Source: Acholoe squamosa
Taxonomy: Eukaryota; Annelida; Polychaeta; Phyllodocida; Polynoidae
NCBI GenBank assembly: GCA_949317995.1
Contig: OX439050.1
Location: 19,918,061-19,982,060 of the forward strand
DNA length: 64,000 nucleotides
Reading direction: 5' to 3'
In this document: positions 23,190-32,324 of the stretch, one piece after another
Layout: each line of letters begins with the position of its first letter
Position numbering within the stretch: position 1 is the stretch's first letter
The notes under the pieces: generated by a model
Databases searched by the model: none
Seen by the model: the letters and a program-made list of their open reading frames with translations, nothing else
Told to the model about the DNA's origin: nothing
Made by a program: the position numbers and the translations under genes

Positions 23190-23564
23190 TCACATCATCG
23201 TCATCATCGCGAGCCTTTGACTCACCGACCGGTCACTCAGTTTTGGGTTTCTGTTCATTTGCATGATGCTATTTTTGGGGTGTCTTGTTCGACATGCTTC
23301 GATCAGAAAATGCACGCAATGAGGTCCACAGGTGTCAGCAGAAGCGTCTTGGAGTTGAATATGATTTCTTTGCCACTTGAAGGGAGCAGAATGTCTGAGG
23401 AACAATAAGAACTCTGCCCTCAGCGGAGGTAAACCAAATGAATCAAAGTAGTAGGCCTCTCCTGTCCTCGACACGTAAAACACCACCAAATGTTGACCTG
23501 GTAAATGTTGAGGATCCGTGTTACTCACGAAACAAGTGTCCTTGACAGGGTGCTTGGGATAGTA
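23190..23564 (-). pseudogene. Adenovirus-type cysteine protease (Polinton PRO), N-terminally truncated
   Basis: The frame contains the conserved order of the family: the catalytic His in PGQHLVVFY (usually HW), then the acidic residue in YYFDSFGLPP, and the catalytic Cys in DTCGPHCVHFL. This Ulp1-like fold matures capsid proteins in adenoviruses and Polintons. The frame is open from a TGA at about 23567 and has no ATG, so the first 30 or so residues are missing or in another frame. It is the last gene before the left inverted repeat on the - strand. Confidence 0.85.
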
Positions 23565-23653
23565 TCACAAGAGAAAACACCTTGGAAATGATGTTTTGTG
23601 TGAACGTTTTCCTTCAACACTCGTCTGTATTCATGTACTACTCTCTCTCGTCT

Positions 23654-24065
23654 TCAGTTCATATGGTAGTCTGTGATGGGATGTCGATCTCTGTTCAGCT
23701 CGACGAACACCAAGTACAAGAGCACCGATGTCGTCTCCGCCAGCGCGGCGCCGAGACTGAGCTCCACCCTCAGTTGACCCGCTTTTATAAGGTTCACTCT
23801 ACACCCGTCGTGCGACCTGTCTGGAGTTAAATCCAGAGCCTCGCCGTTCGGTTTCAGCAACTCGCATTCTAGATGCAGGTAGTTTTCGTTCAGGTCCGTG
23901 TACTCTTGCGACTTACTGTTAGTGAAATTTATGTTGCTTCCGTCTCCCAAAGAGTTTTTCGTCTCCGAAGGTCGACTTCAGAATAGGGGTCTGAGTCTGT
24001 GCTATGACATGCAGGTTGAGCTCAGAGAGCGCACACTCTCTGCTGTTCTCGTGTACGTAGGCCAT
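23654..24065 (-). pseudogene. Major capsid protein (double jelly-roll), internally deleted
   Basis: ATG at 24065 opens a frame that resembles the conserved N-terminus of Polinton major capsid proteins (SRECALSELNLHV, then TQTPI). A frame change at about 23955-23975 leads into 23950-23654, which first continues the N-terminal jelly roll (YTDLNENYLHLECELLKPNG). It then jumps to what looks like the protein's C-terminus (LRVELSLGAALAETTSVLLYLVF, with a final NRDRHPITDYH). The usual protein is several hundred residues, and here only about 135 codons remain. I infer a deletion of the central part near 23800. The relation of the tail to the C-terminus is from memory of the family and needs an alignment. 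Confidence 0.75.
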
Positions 24066-24138
24066 TGCGCTCCATCTTCACATCGGTGATAGACTGACGC
24101 CGGTGACCGCTAGTCCTTTTTATTTATAGGTCGATCGC

Positions 24139-24549
24139 CTAGCGATCAAAAATGTCACTCCGGCGTCTTTTACAGGAACCTCCGCCCGTCTGAGAAGCAG
24201 GAGAGCCCCTCCGATGTTTTTTTGGGTCGCCTCTTCTTTTTTTCCCCGGAGAGAGCACTTTACCCGCTAGACTCTTCAGAGCACCTACCCCTCTTTCTTT
24301 CACACTCTTCTTGAAAGTCCCTCCCACCATCATGTCCTTGGCCACACCCACGCCAGCACGGAAGAGTGTTTTACCCACGGTCTTCAGAAGCGGTGTGGCC
24401 GAGCGCATGAGACCCAAGAGTGCACCTCCAAAACCGTGACCGTTCTGGAAAGGTCGTCCGCTGTATATGTCGATACCGCAACCGGACTGAGCATTGTAGT
24501 AATCGCTGTACCCCTGTCCTCCGGCGGTACGCTTCGACGACGAAGAAAA
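24139..24549 (-). CDS. Polinton small basic core-like (pX-type) protein
   Basis: The frame is open from a TAA at 24550-24552 down to 24139. It has a Tyr/Gly-rich start (YSDYYNAQSG), the motif FQNGHGFGGAL, then amphipathic helices (TPLLKTVGKTLFRAGVGVAK, KKSVKERG) and a strongly basic end (CKRRRSDIF). Proteins with a GHGxG motif, such helices and a basic tail occur in this place in Polintons and adintoviruses and are compared with adenovirus core or minor capsid peptides. There is no ATG before an internal Met, so the start is uncertain or lost to a frameshift. It lies between the minor and major capsid genes. Confidence 0.7.
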   Translation of the reverse strand, partial: FSSSSKRTAGGQGYSDYYNAQSGCGIDIYSGRPFQNGHGFGGALLGLMRSATPLLKTVGKTLFRAGVGVAKDMMVGGTFKKSVKERGVGALKSLAGKVLSPGKKRRGDPKKHRRGSPASQTGGGSCKRRRSDIFDR

Positions 24550-24589
24550 TTACGGCGCTTGTTTGCGTATCAAGTCTGCACCTCTTCAG

Positions 24590-25199
24590 TTAACGCTCGA
24601 CGGGTCTCAAATGAAGTGTCACCGTCACCTCGCCTCTCATGAATGGTATGGGTCAGCCGGTTCTGTCTCTTAAGTAGACCCGGATCTCGTCCAACCTTCT
24701 GGATTTCAAGGGAAAATAATCCAAATGTGGAAAACTGACAGCTTGTGTTCCCCCTCTTCGCTTTCCGCTTCTGTCGACTGCGACGCAGCGTAACAGAGGC
24801 ACGTGCATGTCACCCATGGGTCTCTCTTGAATGGCGTCAGAGTACACGTCTCCGGAGGGGTCCATGATGTAGAGGGCGGTGGTCGGCATCACAAAATAAG
24901 TCTTCTTCCCGAATCCTTAAATGTGCGCCAGATGCTCAGTGATGATCACGACCGTGAATCCGGGCACGTTAATGGTGACGCGCCTCGTCAGCGAGTCGTA
25001 AGAGAAGAGGAATGACCATGATTATGTCGTCATCTCGCACGTTGCTCCATTCTGTCAGGAGCATGATTTCACTGAGAGCCGCTTTGTGGTCATCTGACAG
25101 AAGGAGCGGCGAGTCGAAGCGCATTCGGAATGTGGTCAAGGTGTTGTCAGGGTCAGAGTAATAGTCCATAGAATTGTTGCTAGGTAGGGTGATGATCAT
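24590..25199 (-). pseudogene. Minor capsid (penton-like, single jelly-roll) protein, frameshifted
   Basis: ATG at 25199 starts the family N-terminus (ITLPSNNSMDYYSDPDNTLTTFRMRF, then LSEIMLLTEWSN). A second frame (24892-24653) holds the middle and late part: KKTYFV just upstream, then GDMHVPLLRCV and LDEIRVYLRDRTG. A third holds the last strand (FMRGEVTVTLHLR) up to TAA at 24590. At least three frame changes or stops (near 25000, 24920 and 24650) separate these, so the gene is broken, but order and spacing match a single penton-like gene of about 200 residues. It lies 4 bases downstream of the integrase frame. Confidence 0.8.
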
Positions 25200-25203
25200 T
25201 TTT

Positions 25204-26347
25204 TTAAATTTTTTTTCCTCCTATGTAATTTGCTTGACAGGAATCCACACGTTGAACTTCCAACCCTTCGTAACCCTTCCAAAGCACGAAAGCGAAGCAT
25301 TTACCCTTGACAGTCTTGTAGTGCAGCACCTCTATCAGGTACCTGCTCTTGCCGTAACGACTCTTGTAGACCTTCTGAACCTCCTCCGGATAGAAGACCC
25401 CTTTTATCTCCTCCCCGGTGTCATCTTCCAGCTCGAACCCTCTACTACCCAACGTCTTGGCAACGTTGACGACTTCCTCCCTCCAATTTCCCTCGTACCC
25501 TTTGTCGAAGGCACCTTTAGCTCTCAACATTCTCACTCTGTCGCCTGGAGCTATGACGTTGGTGTGGGAGCGGAGAGCGTCTGTTTCTTCTTTTTTCCAT
25601 ATTGCCTTGTTTCTTAGGGAGGTCGTGTCTGTAGAAAATAGTTTCGCTGTTTTCCGAGGTGATGTCAGCAGGCGGCATTTTCAACGTTTTGTGGTGAGTG
25701 CAATTGCAAGAAGACACCACCTGGTCCAATACGTCTAGGTAGCGATATGTACGCTTGTGTGTGAAATAGCGCCACAGCTTCTCCTTCAGACTTAGATTCA
25801 AACGCTCCACTAGACTAGCTTTGATGTCGTCGTTTTCGCTAGTGAAAAAATCTATGTCTTTGCTCTTCAGGTGATCTTGGAAGGTCTTGTTGAGAAACTC
25901 TTTTCCCTTGTCCGTCTGAACGGAGCGCGGGTGTCTCTCGGCGGTCATCTTTTCGAACACCTCGGTGACAGCTGCACCACTTTTGGTTTTGGTGGGAGCT
26001 GCCTGCGCATACCTGGAGAAAACGTCGATGGCCGTGACCACGTAGCAGAACCCATCGTTGTGAGACGCCGAAGCTTGCTTGTCCATCAATTCTAACTGCC
26101 ACTGTTGATCGATTTTCCCGGTGATGGTTTCGTTCTTCGCGAACTTTCTCCGAATGGGTTCATGTTTAGTGTAGGCGTCCAGAGACACCAAGGCATCTGG
26201 GACGAAGGCGGGATCTTGGTGGCGGAAATGATGTTTCTGGAGTTGGGTGACGCTGGTGAAACTGGAGGGTGCTTTCACGTCGGTGTATTTAGCCACCACA
26301 TGTCTCTTTTCTTTTTCCTTTTTGGTCAGTCTTTTAGACCAAGCCAT
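25204..26347 (-). pseudogene. int: Polinton integrase (retrovirus-type DDE), one frameshift
   Basis: ATG at 26347, in a good initiation context, opens 276 codons. After an N-terminal linker comes the core: WQLELMDKQ, then FCYVVTAIDVFSRYAQ, VQTDKGKEF with the second catalytic aspartate, and ASLVERLNLSLKEKLWRYF with the catalytic glutamate. The first catalytic position, usually Asp in an xDLVDM context, is Glu here (LELMD), which may abolish activity. A frame change near an A6 run at about 25590 leads into 25536-25204. That part has an SH3-like C-terminal domain (DRVRMLRAKGAFDKGY ... VFYPEEVQKV) and a chromodomain-like end (FVLWKGYEG). Confidence 0.88.
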
Positions 26348-26540
26348 GGCGGGGTGGCACGATTGTGTGATTTCCTTTTCTTTCCTTGGGTGCTTTTCCT
26401 GAAGGAGTCGGGTCGAAGTGTTTTTTTAACCAGTAGTCGGAGTATCATAAACTCCGTCCTCAGCGTGGTCGTCACCCCCCTTACGACGGGAAAAACGGGG
26501 AAAAAAGGAGGAGGGACCTACGAGGTGAGTGTCATCCCCC

Positions 26541-27402
26541 GTTGTAATAGTTTTCGTCAAAGTCGTCGTCAGTGTCTTGCTCGTTGGTGATCAGTCGCTT
26601 CCTCCCTCTGCCAAGAGGTGTACTGTGCGAAGCTTTGGCACCACTGGTTGTTTTATAGAGCTGGTTTCCGATCAAGGAACCGGTGGGATCTTCCACCCTC
26701 AGGACTTGCTTTACCTCATCCTGGCGTCATTAAGTAATCCGCTATGCTTATTCAGTCGTCCGGATTCGTTTTCTCACCAATTATTTCGCTCACCGAGCCG
26801 TCGTCGTTCCACCTGACCAAGTCGGATTTCTGCAGTTTCTTGAAGAGTTTGGTGGTGGTGTTGCGTTTCCTCTTTGGAACTTGTTCGAGCAACCCCTCGG
26901 GGAGAGAGGGAGGTTTCTCGGGCGGCGACGGCGGTCTCACAGGAGCAAAAGCGGGAATCGTGTGGTTGTTTGGATTGGCAAGGAAAAATTGTAACCTGTT
27001 CAAAAGTTTCTTGTATTTCAGCATTTTTCCACGTGATTTCAAAGTGGGGTCATTCAACACTAGGTCCAAGTCCCTGTAGACAAACTGTAGCACCTGGTAA
27101 TGCTGCTTTGGGATGTAGTGCTTGTTCCGCCTGTCTGTAGTAATAAGCCATGTTATTGAGGGGTGGGGGGGATACGGCGGCGGCAGCGGTGTTGGAAGCA
27201 GAGGGACGGTTGTTGTTTTCACACTCAGCAGGATGAGGTACACCAACACCAGCAGCAACACCAACAGCAGCACCGTCACCAGCAACAGCAACAGAAACAG
27301 CAACTGTGGGGGGCGACATCAGGAACTCCTCGTAATTTCGAGAGGGTCTTAGGATCGCCGAGAGCCAAGCGCTTGTAGTGTTGCTCCTCCGGGTCCGTCA
27401 TC
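26541..27402 (-). pseudogene. Conserved Polinton protein of unknown function, frameshifted
   Basis: A likely ATG at 27402 starts a frame (MTDPEEQHYKRLALGDPKTL) that shifts near 27340 into an Ala/Val-rich repeat tract made of GTC/GCT-type triplets (27180-27310). The longest frame, 27303-26752, then encodes a hydrophilic protein: NKHYIPKQHYQVLQFVYRDL, KMLKYKKLLNRLQFFLANP, a Pro-rich linker, and LQKSDLVRWNDDGSVSEIIG. The tail continues in another frame to about 26541, ending acidic (TDDDFDENYY). Proteins with this helical block and a W-DDG motif sit between ATPase and integrase in many Polintons; their role is not known to me. Confidence 0.55.
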
Positions 27403-27449
27403 GTCATTGAGGTAGGCGGCGGTGGTGGAGAGGTGTCGAATGACGAGCT

Positions 27450-27782
27450 CTATATGTGGAGAATCCTTTTTATAAGGGGTAAGGCCATGCCTATCAGAGC
27501 GGGAATTATAAAGCCACCCCTTTGAACCAAGACGTTTCTCTTTCTTTTGACGGACGTAGCTTTTTTGCTCACCGTCCTCAAGACGTCAGCAGATTCTCGA
27601 AGACTTTCTAGTTGGTCCTCGGTGAGCGGAATGTTTGCCTCCAGTAAATTCTGACAGATTTCGCTCAACCTCCTGATCAAATCCTCACTTCCAGAGCCTA
27701 TTAAATGCTCACAATCCTCCGGCAAACACTTTGCCAAATGTTTAAGGGTGCCGTAATGTCTTTTGAGGCGATGAGTAGCCAT
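27450..27782 (-). CDS. Small basic Polinton protein with C-terminal hydrophobic segment
   Basis: ATG at 27782 overlaps the stop of the ATPase gene (TAATG), a compact viral-style junction. The 110 residues have an N-terminal basic helix (RLKRHYGTLKHLAKCL), a middle helical part (LIRRLSEICQNLLEANIPLTEDQ), a basic stretch (KRKRNVLVQRGGF) and a hydrophobic end (IIPALIGMALPLIKRIL). Proteins with this KK-rich VQxGGF plus hydrophobic tail recur next to the ATPase in Polintons and adintoviruses. A membrane-active or capsid-lining role, like adenovirus pVI, is a guess. The ORF appears intact. Confidence 0.75.
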   Translation of the reverse strand: MATHRLKRHYGTLKHLAKCLPEDCEHLIGSGSEDLIRRLSEICQNLLEANIPLTEDQLESLRESADVLRTVSKKATSVKRKRNVLVQRGGFIIPALIGMALPLIKRILHI

Positions 27783-28525
27783 TACTTTCTCTTTTTCTTT
27801 TTGTCTAGCAGAACGAACACGATCTGGTCATCTATGGACGTCAGGGAGGAGCGTATTCTCTGATCGTCCGGTGTTGTCTGCTTGAAGTCCAGAAGCAGGT
27901 ATGAGTGAGGACGCTTGAGTTCACGGGTAAATATACTCAAGACGGCCGTCGCCCTTGAGGGAAACACCTGATGAGACAGAGTACCTATCTGTCCCATGTC
28001 TTGAGGGTTCTTGAAAATGATCATGTAGTGAGCGTTCAGACTCATAGTTCGAAATTCAGGTGATTTCTGGAACAGGTTCTGAGTGATATATATGACGCTC
28101 ATGTTCCAGTGATGGGAATATTTGGTGAAGATGTCGGCTACCACTTGCTGATTGGAACTGCTCATTAGATCGTCTAATATCAGTAGAGTGTGCAGTCGTC
28201 GAAGAGTGGTGGTAGACGTCGACGATGATTCTTCGTTTCCCGCTATGTCTTCTTTGCTGGGAAGACCTTCTCTGAATTCTACTCCGTAGTCTTTTTGCAT
28301 TTTTTCAAAGAGGGCCTGCCACTCGCCGTGATGGTAAAAGATATTTTCCACCGGCGGTGTGACCAAGTTGTTAACGTCGCTCAGAAATCCACTCACCAAG
28401 TGCGATTTTCCACAACCCGATGGACTGCTGATGATACAACTGGAGGGTCCTTGTAATCGGGGATCAAAATTGATTTTGGAGAAGGGTGTGATTTTACCGC
28501 TCGTCCATTTTCCAACGGTCGTCAT
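27782..28525 (-). CDS. FtsK/HerA-type genome packaging ATPase
   Basis: ATG at 28525 opens 247 codons with no break. The Walker A motif is SSPSGCGKS (about 28430-28404), the Walker B motif LLILDDL (about 28170-28150), followed by a sensor-like VIYITQNLF and LNAHYMIIFKNP. This is the A32-like ATPase that pumps DNA into capsids in Polintons, virophages and large DNA viruses. The final residues are a basic KKKKRK tail. It is the best preserved gene of the element, in contrast to the decayed capsid genes. Confidence 0.9.
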   Translation of the reverse strand: MTTVGKWTSGKITPFSKINFDPRLQGPSSCIISSPSGCGKSHLVSGFLSDVNNLVTPPVENIFYHHGEWQALFEKMQKDYGVEFREGLPSKEDIAGNEESSSTSTTTLRRLHTLLILDDLMSSSNQQVVADIFTKYSHHWNMSVIYITQNLFQKSPEFRTMSLNAHYMIIFKNPQDMGQIGTLSHQVFPSRATAVLSIFTRELKRPHSYLLLDFKQTTPDDQRIRSSLTSIDDQIVFVLLDKKKKRK

Positions 28526-29218
28526 AATAAGAAATGTCGTAGTAGTAGTAAGTAGTAGTAGTAGTAGTAGTAGTTTACTATTGGTGGTCCTCAGTCGAAC
28601 GCTCGGTCACGAGTGGTTGTCAGGAAAGAGTGGCAGCGAGTTTTATTCTCCCTCCTTACGTTTCATGACACCTGATCAGCTCAACGTCTCTCATATTTTT
28701 GTATTTTTTTTTTTGCCAACATATTTTATTTTCACTCAATTTTGTCCATAATTTTTTTTTTATCAGACTCAGAAGGAGTCTCATAAAATTATTTATTAAA
28801 AATTTAAAAAAAAAAAAAAGGGAAACAGGGGTAACAGCGCAGTGGTGACAAACACGCCAGATAACAGGTGGCGACATCAAATCGATTCCAGATCGTGTTC
28901 ATGTCGGCCACCACGCGCACCCACCGAATGGGAGTGGCCGTTACCCCCAAAAATCCAATGTCCTCGAATTTTTTCATAGCACTTATTCTTACCATATTTG
29001 AAGACCCTTTACTTTCATGAAACGCCCAACGAGTGGGTGCACTGAGGGTGGTTATCAAACAGTAATGGAGCGAGTTCTTTTCTTTAAAGACAGCTTTTGG
29101 CCATATTCCTACTTTTTCTTTTTTTACTACTTATTCTACTGCTTTTGCTGCTGCTGCTTTTGCTGCTGCTGCTTTTGCTGCATCTGTTGCTGAAGATCTC
29201 CTACTACTACGGCTGCTG

Positions 29219-29249
<31 letters not shown>

Positions 29250-29272
29250 GGCTGCTGCTACTGCTGCTGCTG

Positions 29273-29308
<36 letters not shown>

Positions 29309-30531
29309 TCCCTGGTCTTGCTACTCGTTCTCATTCTACTACTTCGATTGCTCCTACTGCTGCTTTTTTTGCTATTTCTATCACTGCTGGTGGTGTTACT
29401 GCTAAAAAAGCTTCTACAAAAGGTCTCACCTTTGCTTTTCACAAGATTATTCAATGCCTTAAAAGAGGCGTGAGACTGAAATATGTGCTGCTCTCTACGT
29501 TCGGATAAGAAAATAGATGAGGTTTTTTGAGATCGTTCTTTTAAAATCTCAAGCCATCTCAAGTGGAATAGAGTGAAATAAAATGAAAAAAGCTCAAAAA
29601 ATAAAAAAATAAAATGACTCGAATTTTTTCCTCCTGGAGTGAAAAGTGGGTGAACGGGCGACGACGGCAGGCAGGCGGCGGCAGGTGACGACAGTCATGT
29701 GCGGTAGCAGCAGCAAGCAAGTAAGCAGACAAGCAAGCAGTAGTACTAGTAGTAGTAGAAGTGGTGGTGGTTGTGTCGACGGCGGATGTAATGTACCCTT
29801 CCAAGAAAAAAGATGGGTCCTTATATAGTGGAGAGAACGCTCTAATCTCGTTTTCACCTGGATCCTCCCATCCTTTTGGGGATAAGCGTGTCAGGTGGGA
29901 TTACAGGTGTAACAACTGTGATAATTACCTTAATGTATCTTACATGTCTAAGAGGGATTATGGTTCGTTAGGAGCTTAAGGTGTTCAAAGTCTACATACA
30001 AAAACTACAGGGGGTGGTCAACAAAAGGTAGGGTGATTTAATTGGATTACTCCCTACCAAAAGGTGTGGGGCGCACTGCAAACTCTATTAGAGTATAGGG
30101 ATACCCCAGGGGGTGCCATGTCTGTCTACCTCTCTCTCTGTGACTACAAAACGTGCGTGTGTCGTAAGCTGCTTAAGTCTAAGAAATCAACAAAGTATAA
30201 ACCTCCTCTTGTCACCAACCTGGAGTGTTGGTGAGCCTCTATGTCTGTGACAACACTTTGATGATCTAAGACTCCTGCAGTGAAAGGTGGGGGGACACAA
30301 ACAACAGGTACCCTTTGTGACTATGCGATCAGATCCTTCAAGTCTTTTATCTTTTCCCTCTGGGACTGACCGCACTTAATGATTCAAGAGATCCATGCTT
30401 ACAGCGACCGGCAGGTGAAAAAATCAAAAAGAAAAGAAGAGAAATACTCTACCGAGCGAAGCTCTCTGTGAAAATGGGCATAAATCTCTTTTAAGTCTTT
30501 ACTGCAGTAAAGAGGTTTATCTCGGACAGGG
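28526..30531. other. Repeat-rich divergent region at the centre of the Polinton
   Basis: There is no reliable gene. The region holds a TAG-type triplet run (28540-28575), a long CTG/CTA triplet tract (29120-29310), T- and A-rich runs, and a second AG/GTA triplet patch (29700-29770). Possible ORFs on the - strand (28804-29058; 29131-29562, Ser-runs read from the triplets) have no known domain and mostly lack ATG. TATATAAG on the - strand at 29822-29829 could be a promoter. A region of Polinton this size would normally be inside a polymerase gene or cargo. Confidence 0.5.
29120..29310. repeat. CTG/CTA trinucleotide microsatellite
   Basis: Interrupted runs of CTG and CTA/CTACTA triplets extend over about 190 bases. 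They read as poly-Ser on the - strand. Confidence 0.9.
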
Positions 30532-30538
30532 TACATAA
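30532..30538 (+). promoter_or_regulatory. Possible TATA-like element of the + strand cargo gene
   Basis: TACATAAGG lies 50 bases before the ATG at 30588. A start of transcription near 30560 would give a short leader. The match to TATA is loose. Confidence 0.3.
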
Positions 30539-30587
30539 GGGCGAGTGACCGCTTGTCCCCATCACACTTTCTCTGCCTCTTTCATCA

Positions 30588-30865
30588 TGGAAACAACGAC
30601 CGCTCTACAGACTGTCAACTTTGAGAATGCAAGAACTGTTACAGCAGCATCACCATATCCCCCCACGGCAATGGACTTGTATGCTTTTCTGTTGGAAGAT
30701 GATGCTCACGCCACCGCCATAAATCATATCGACCTGTGTCTATGGTTTAACAACGTTGCTGATGATGACGATGATGATAATGATGACGGTGGTGCTACTA
30801 CCTCCTTCACCACTGTCAACTTTGATAATCCAACAACTGTTCATCATTATATCCCTCCACGGTAA
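30588..30865 (+). CDS. Acidic cargo protein, first copy of a triplicated module
   Basis: ATG at 30588 opens a protein of about 92 codons that I do not recognise. It is acidic, with a DDDDDDNDD run, and includes the module QTVNFENARTVTA ... WFNNVADDDD that recurs twice more downstream. Its stop overlaps the next ATG as TAATG (30863-30867), so downstream translation could follow by re-initiation. It is the first + strand gene of the Polinton and reads towards the right end. No homology to replication or capsid genes is visible. Confidence 0.5.
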
Positions 30866-31606
30866 TGGATGTGGATGATTTTCGGTTGACAGATTACGCC
30901 GCTGACGCCGCCAAAGATTATATGGACCCGTGTGAATGGTTTAATCTTTCTGATATAGGTACTATTGCTGGTGGTGATGATGATGGTACTACTGGGGGTG
31001 TTGCTCTACAGCCTGTCGACTTTTTTGAGAACCCAACAACCTGTTACATCATTACCATATCCCCCCATGGTAATGGATGTGGACGATATTATTATGACAG
31101 ATTACTATGCTACTGACGCCTCCGAAGATGACATGTACCCGTCGTCTGAATGGTTTAATCTTGCTGATTTAGGTACCATTACTGGTGGTGATGATGGTAC
31201 TACTGGTGCTCACGCTAACGAGGACTTTTATATCGATGCCTACGAAAGGTTGAACGCTGCTGAAGCTGCTGCTGCTGCTGGTGATAATGGTAACGATGGT
31301 GCTACTGCTGCTCCTCCTGCTGCTGCTGCTGCTGATGGTGATGCTGCTGCTGATGGCGGTGGTGGTGGTGGTGCTGCTGCTGCTGATGGTGGTGGTGGTG
31401 CTGCTGCTGCTGATGGTGCTGATGGTGCTGCTGATGCTACTACTACTGCTGCTGCTGCTGCTGACGAATACACACCCCTTGTTACACCTGAACGAACAGA
31501 CATCGCACCCACTAAAATAGGTAAACTCACCGATTATCAAGCCAGTTTCATTAATTTCGCTACTACTGCTTGTAGGGTTGTACAAGATCGTAGTACGTTG
31601 TTCTAA
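30865..31606 (+). CDS. Acidic cargo proteins, second and third copies with Ala/Gly/Asp-rich tail
   Basis: ATG at 30865 opens the second copy (MDVDDFRLTDYAADAAKDYMDP, CEWFNLSDIGTIAGGDDDG), which drifts out of frame at about 31010-31116. The third copy starts at ATG 31073 (MDVDDIIMTDYYATDASEDDMYP, SEWFNLADLGTITGGDDG). It continues into a low-complexity tail of Ala, Gly and Asp encoded by GCT/GGT/GAT triplets (31250-31465), and ends at 31606 with a short ordinary segment. The repeated ATGGA starts are at 30671, 30865 and 31073, a period near 200 bases. The function is unknown. The acidic WFN modules resemble nothing I know. Confidence 0.5.
31253..31465 (+). repeat. GCT/GGT/GAT trinucleotide tract
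   Basis: The interrupted triplet repeat encodes Ala, Gly and Asp in the + strand cargo frame. Confidence 0.85.
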
Positions 31607-31661
31607 CGTTCGAGGTAGTACTACTACCTTACCTACTCGTATATTGTTAAAGCAGGAAAAA

Positions 31662-32247
31662 ATGTGTACTTGCGACCTGTGTTACACATGGGAAATAATC
31701 GATGCAACAGATGTGTTCTTTTTTAAAGCGTCGTTGTTAAAACAACATGTACATAAAGGTCTCGTTGCTAATCAGTCATTTGATTCGTTGAAAGAGTGTT
31801 TCAACGATGTTTTCTGTACCAATGTCTTCGCAGATAGATGTATAGGAGTATATCAATTTCATAATCAGGAAACCTGTCCTCTCATCAAAAGACGTTATAG
31901 ATTAGAATCTACCGATGCTTTAATATTTCTTCTCGAGAAAAACTCAGACCTTTTACAACACCTGTGTTGTCATGACTCTGAGAAAATATTCAACACTTTC
32001 TGTCAAGAGTGTTTAGATCGTGTACTCTGTAGTGAGTTTTGAAAATATACAGAACGCACTGCTAAGAAGTGTCATGTCCGCACAAAGTGAATGGAATACT
32101 TGGTATTATACTTCAGTAGATTTTTATTGTAATTTAGATGAATTGTGGGTAGGAAGAATGACTTACACCATTCCTACATTTCGAAAGAATCCTCACATGA
32201 AAACCGTATACAAAGGTTACACTATGTACAGTCTGAATTATGATTGA
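31662..32247 (+). CDS. Cys-rich cargo protein of unknown function, probable frameshift
   Basis: A likely ATG at 31662 opens 126 codons with a Cys-rich start (MCTCDLCYTWEIID) and further Cys and His residues (CHDSEKIFNTFCQECLDRVLC), ending at 32042. An overlapping frame from 32020 to 32247 continues with an ordinary globular-looking sequence (SAQSEWNTWYYTSVDFYC, MKTVYKGYTMYSLNY). One frameshift near 32030 would join them into about 190 residues. I do not recognise the family. The spaced Cys/His could bind zinc. It is the last gene before the right inverted repeat and is followed by a polyadenylation signal. Confidence 0.5.
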
Positions 32248-32282
32248 AAATCAATGTATATACTTGTAAATATATTTTATCA

Positions 32283-32288
32283 AATAAA
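32283..32288 (+). terminator. Polyadenylation signal of the + strand Polinton genes
   Basis: AATAAA lies 36 bases after the stop at 32247, just before the right inverted repeat. Confidence 0.6.
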
Positions 32289-32324
32289 AATTGAAAATTG
32301 AAAAAGATGATTTCTGTTATATCT

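Noticed and set aside
22934-23266. 110-codon + strand ORF at the left of the Polinton
   Set aside because: It is antisense to the protease gene and has no domain.
25839-26102. Alternative frame of the integrase region
   Set aside because: Shadow of the true integrase frame.
28804-29058. 84-codon ORF next to the Polinton ATPase
   Set aside because: It ends in a poly-Phe run from an A-rich tract and resembles no Polinton protein; coding status unsupported.
29097-29405. Tyr/Cys-rich ORF on the + strand
   Set aside because: Translation of a triplet repeat only.
29131-29562. Serine-rich ORF of 143 codons in the Polinton centre
   Set aside because: Most of it is a trinucleotide repeat read as Ser; it starts at TTG and has no conserved part.
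29559-29804. Thr-rich ORF upstream of the serine-rich ORF
   Set aside because: It starts at TTG and comes from triplet repeats; no domain.
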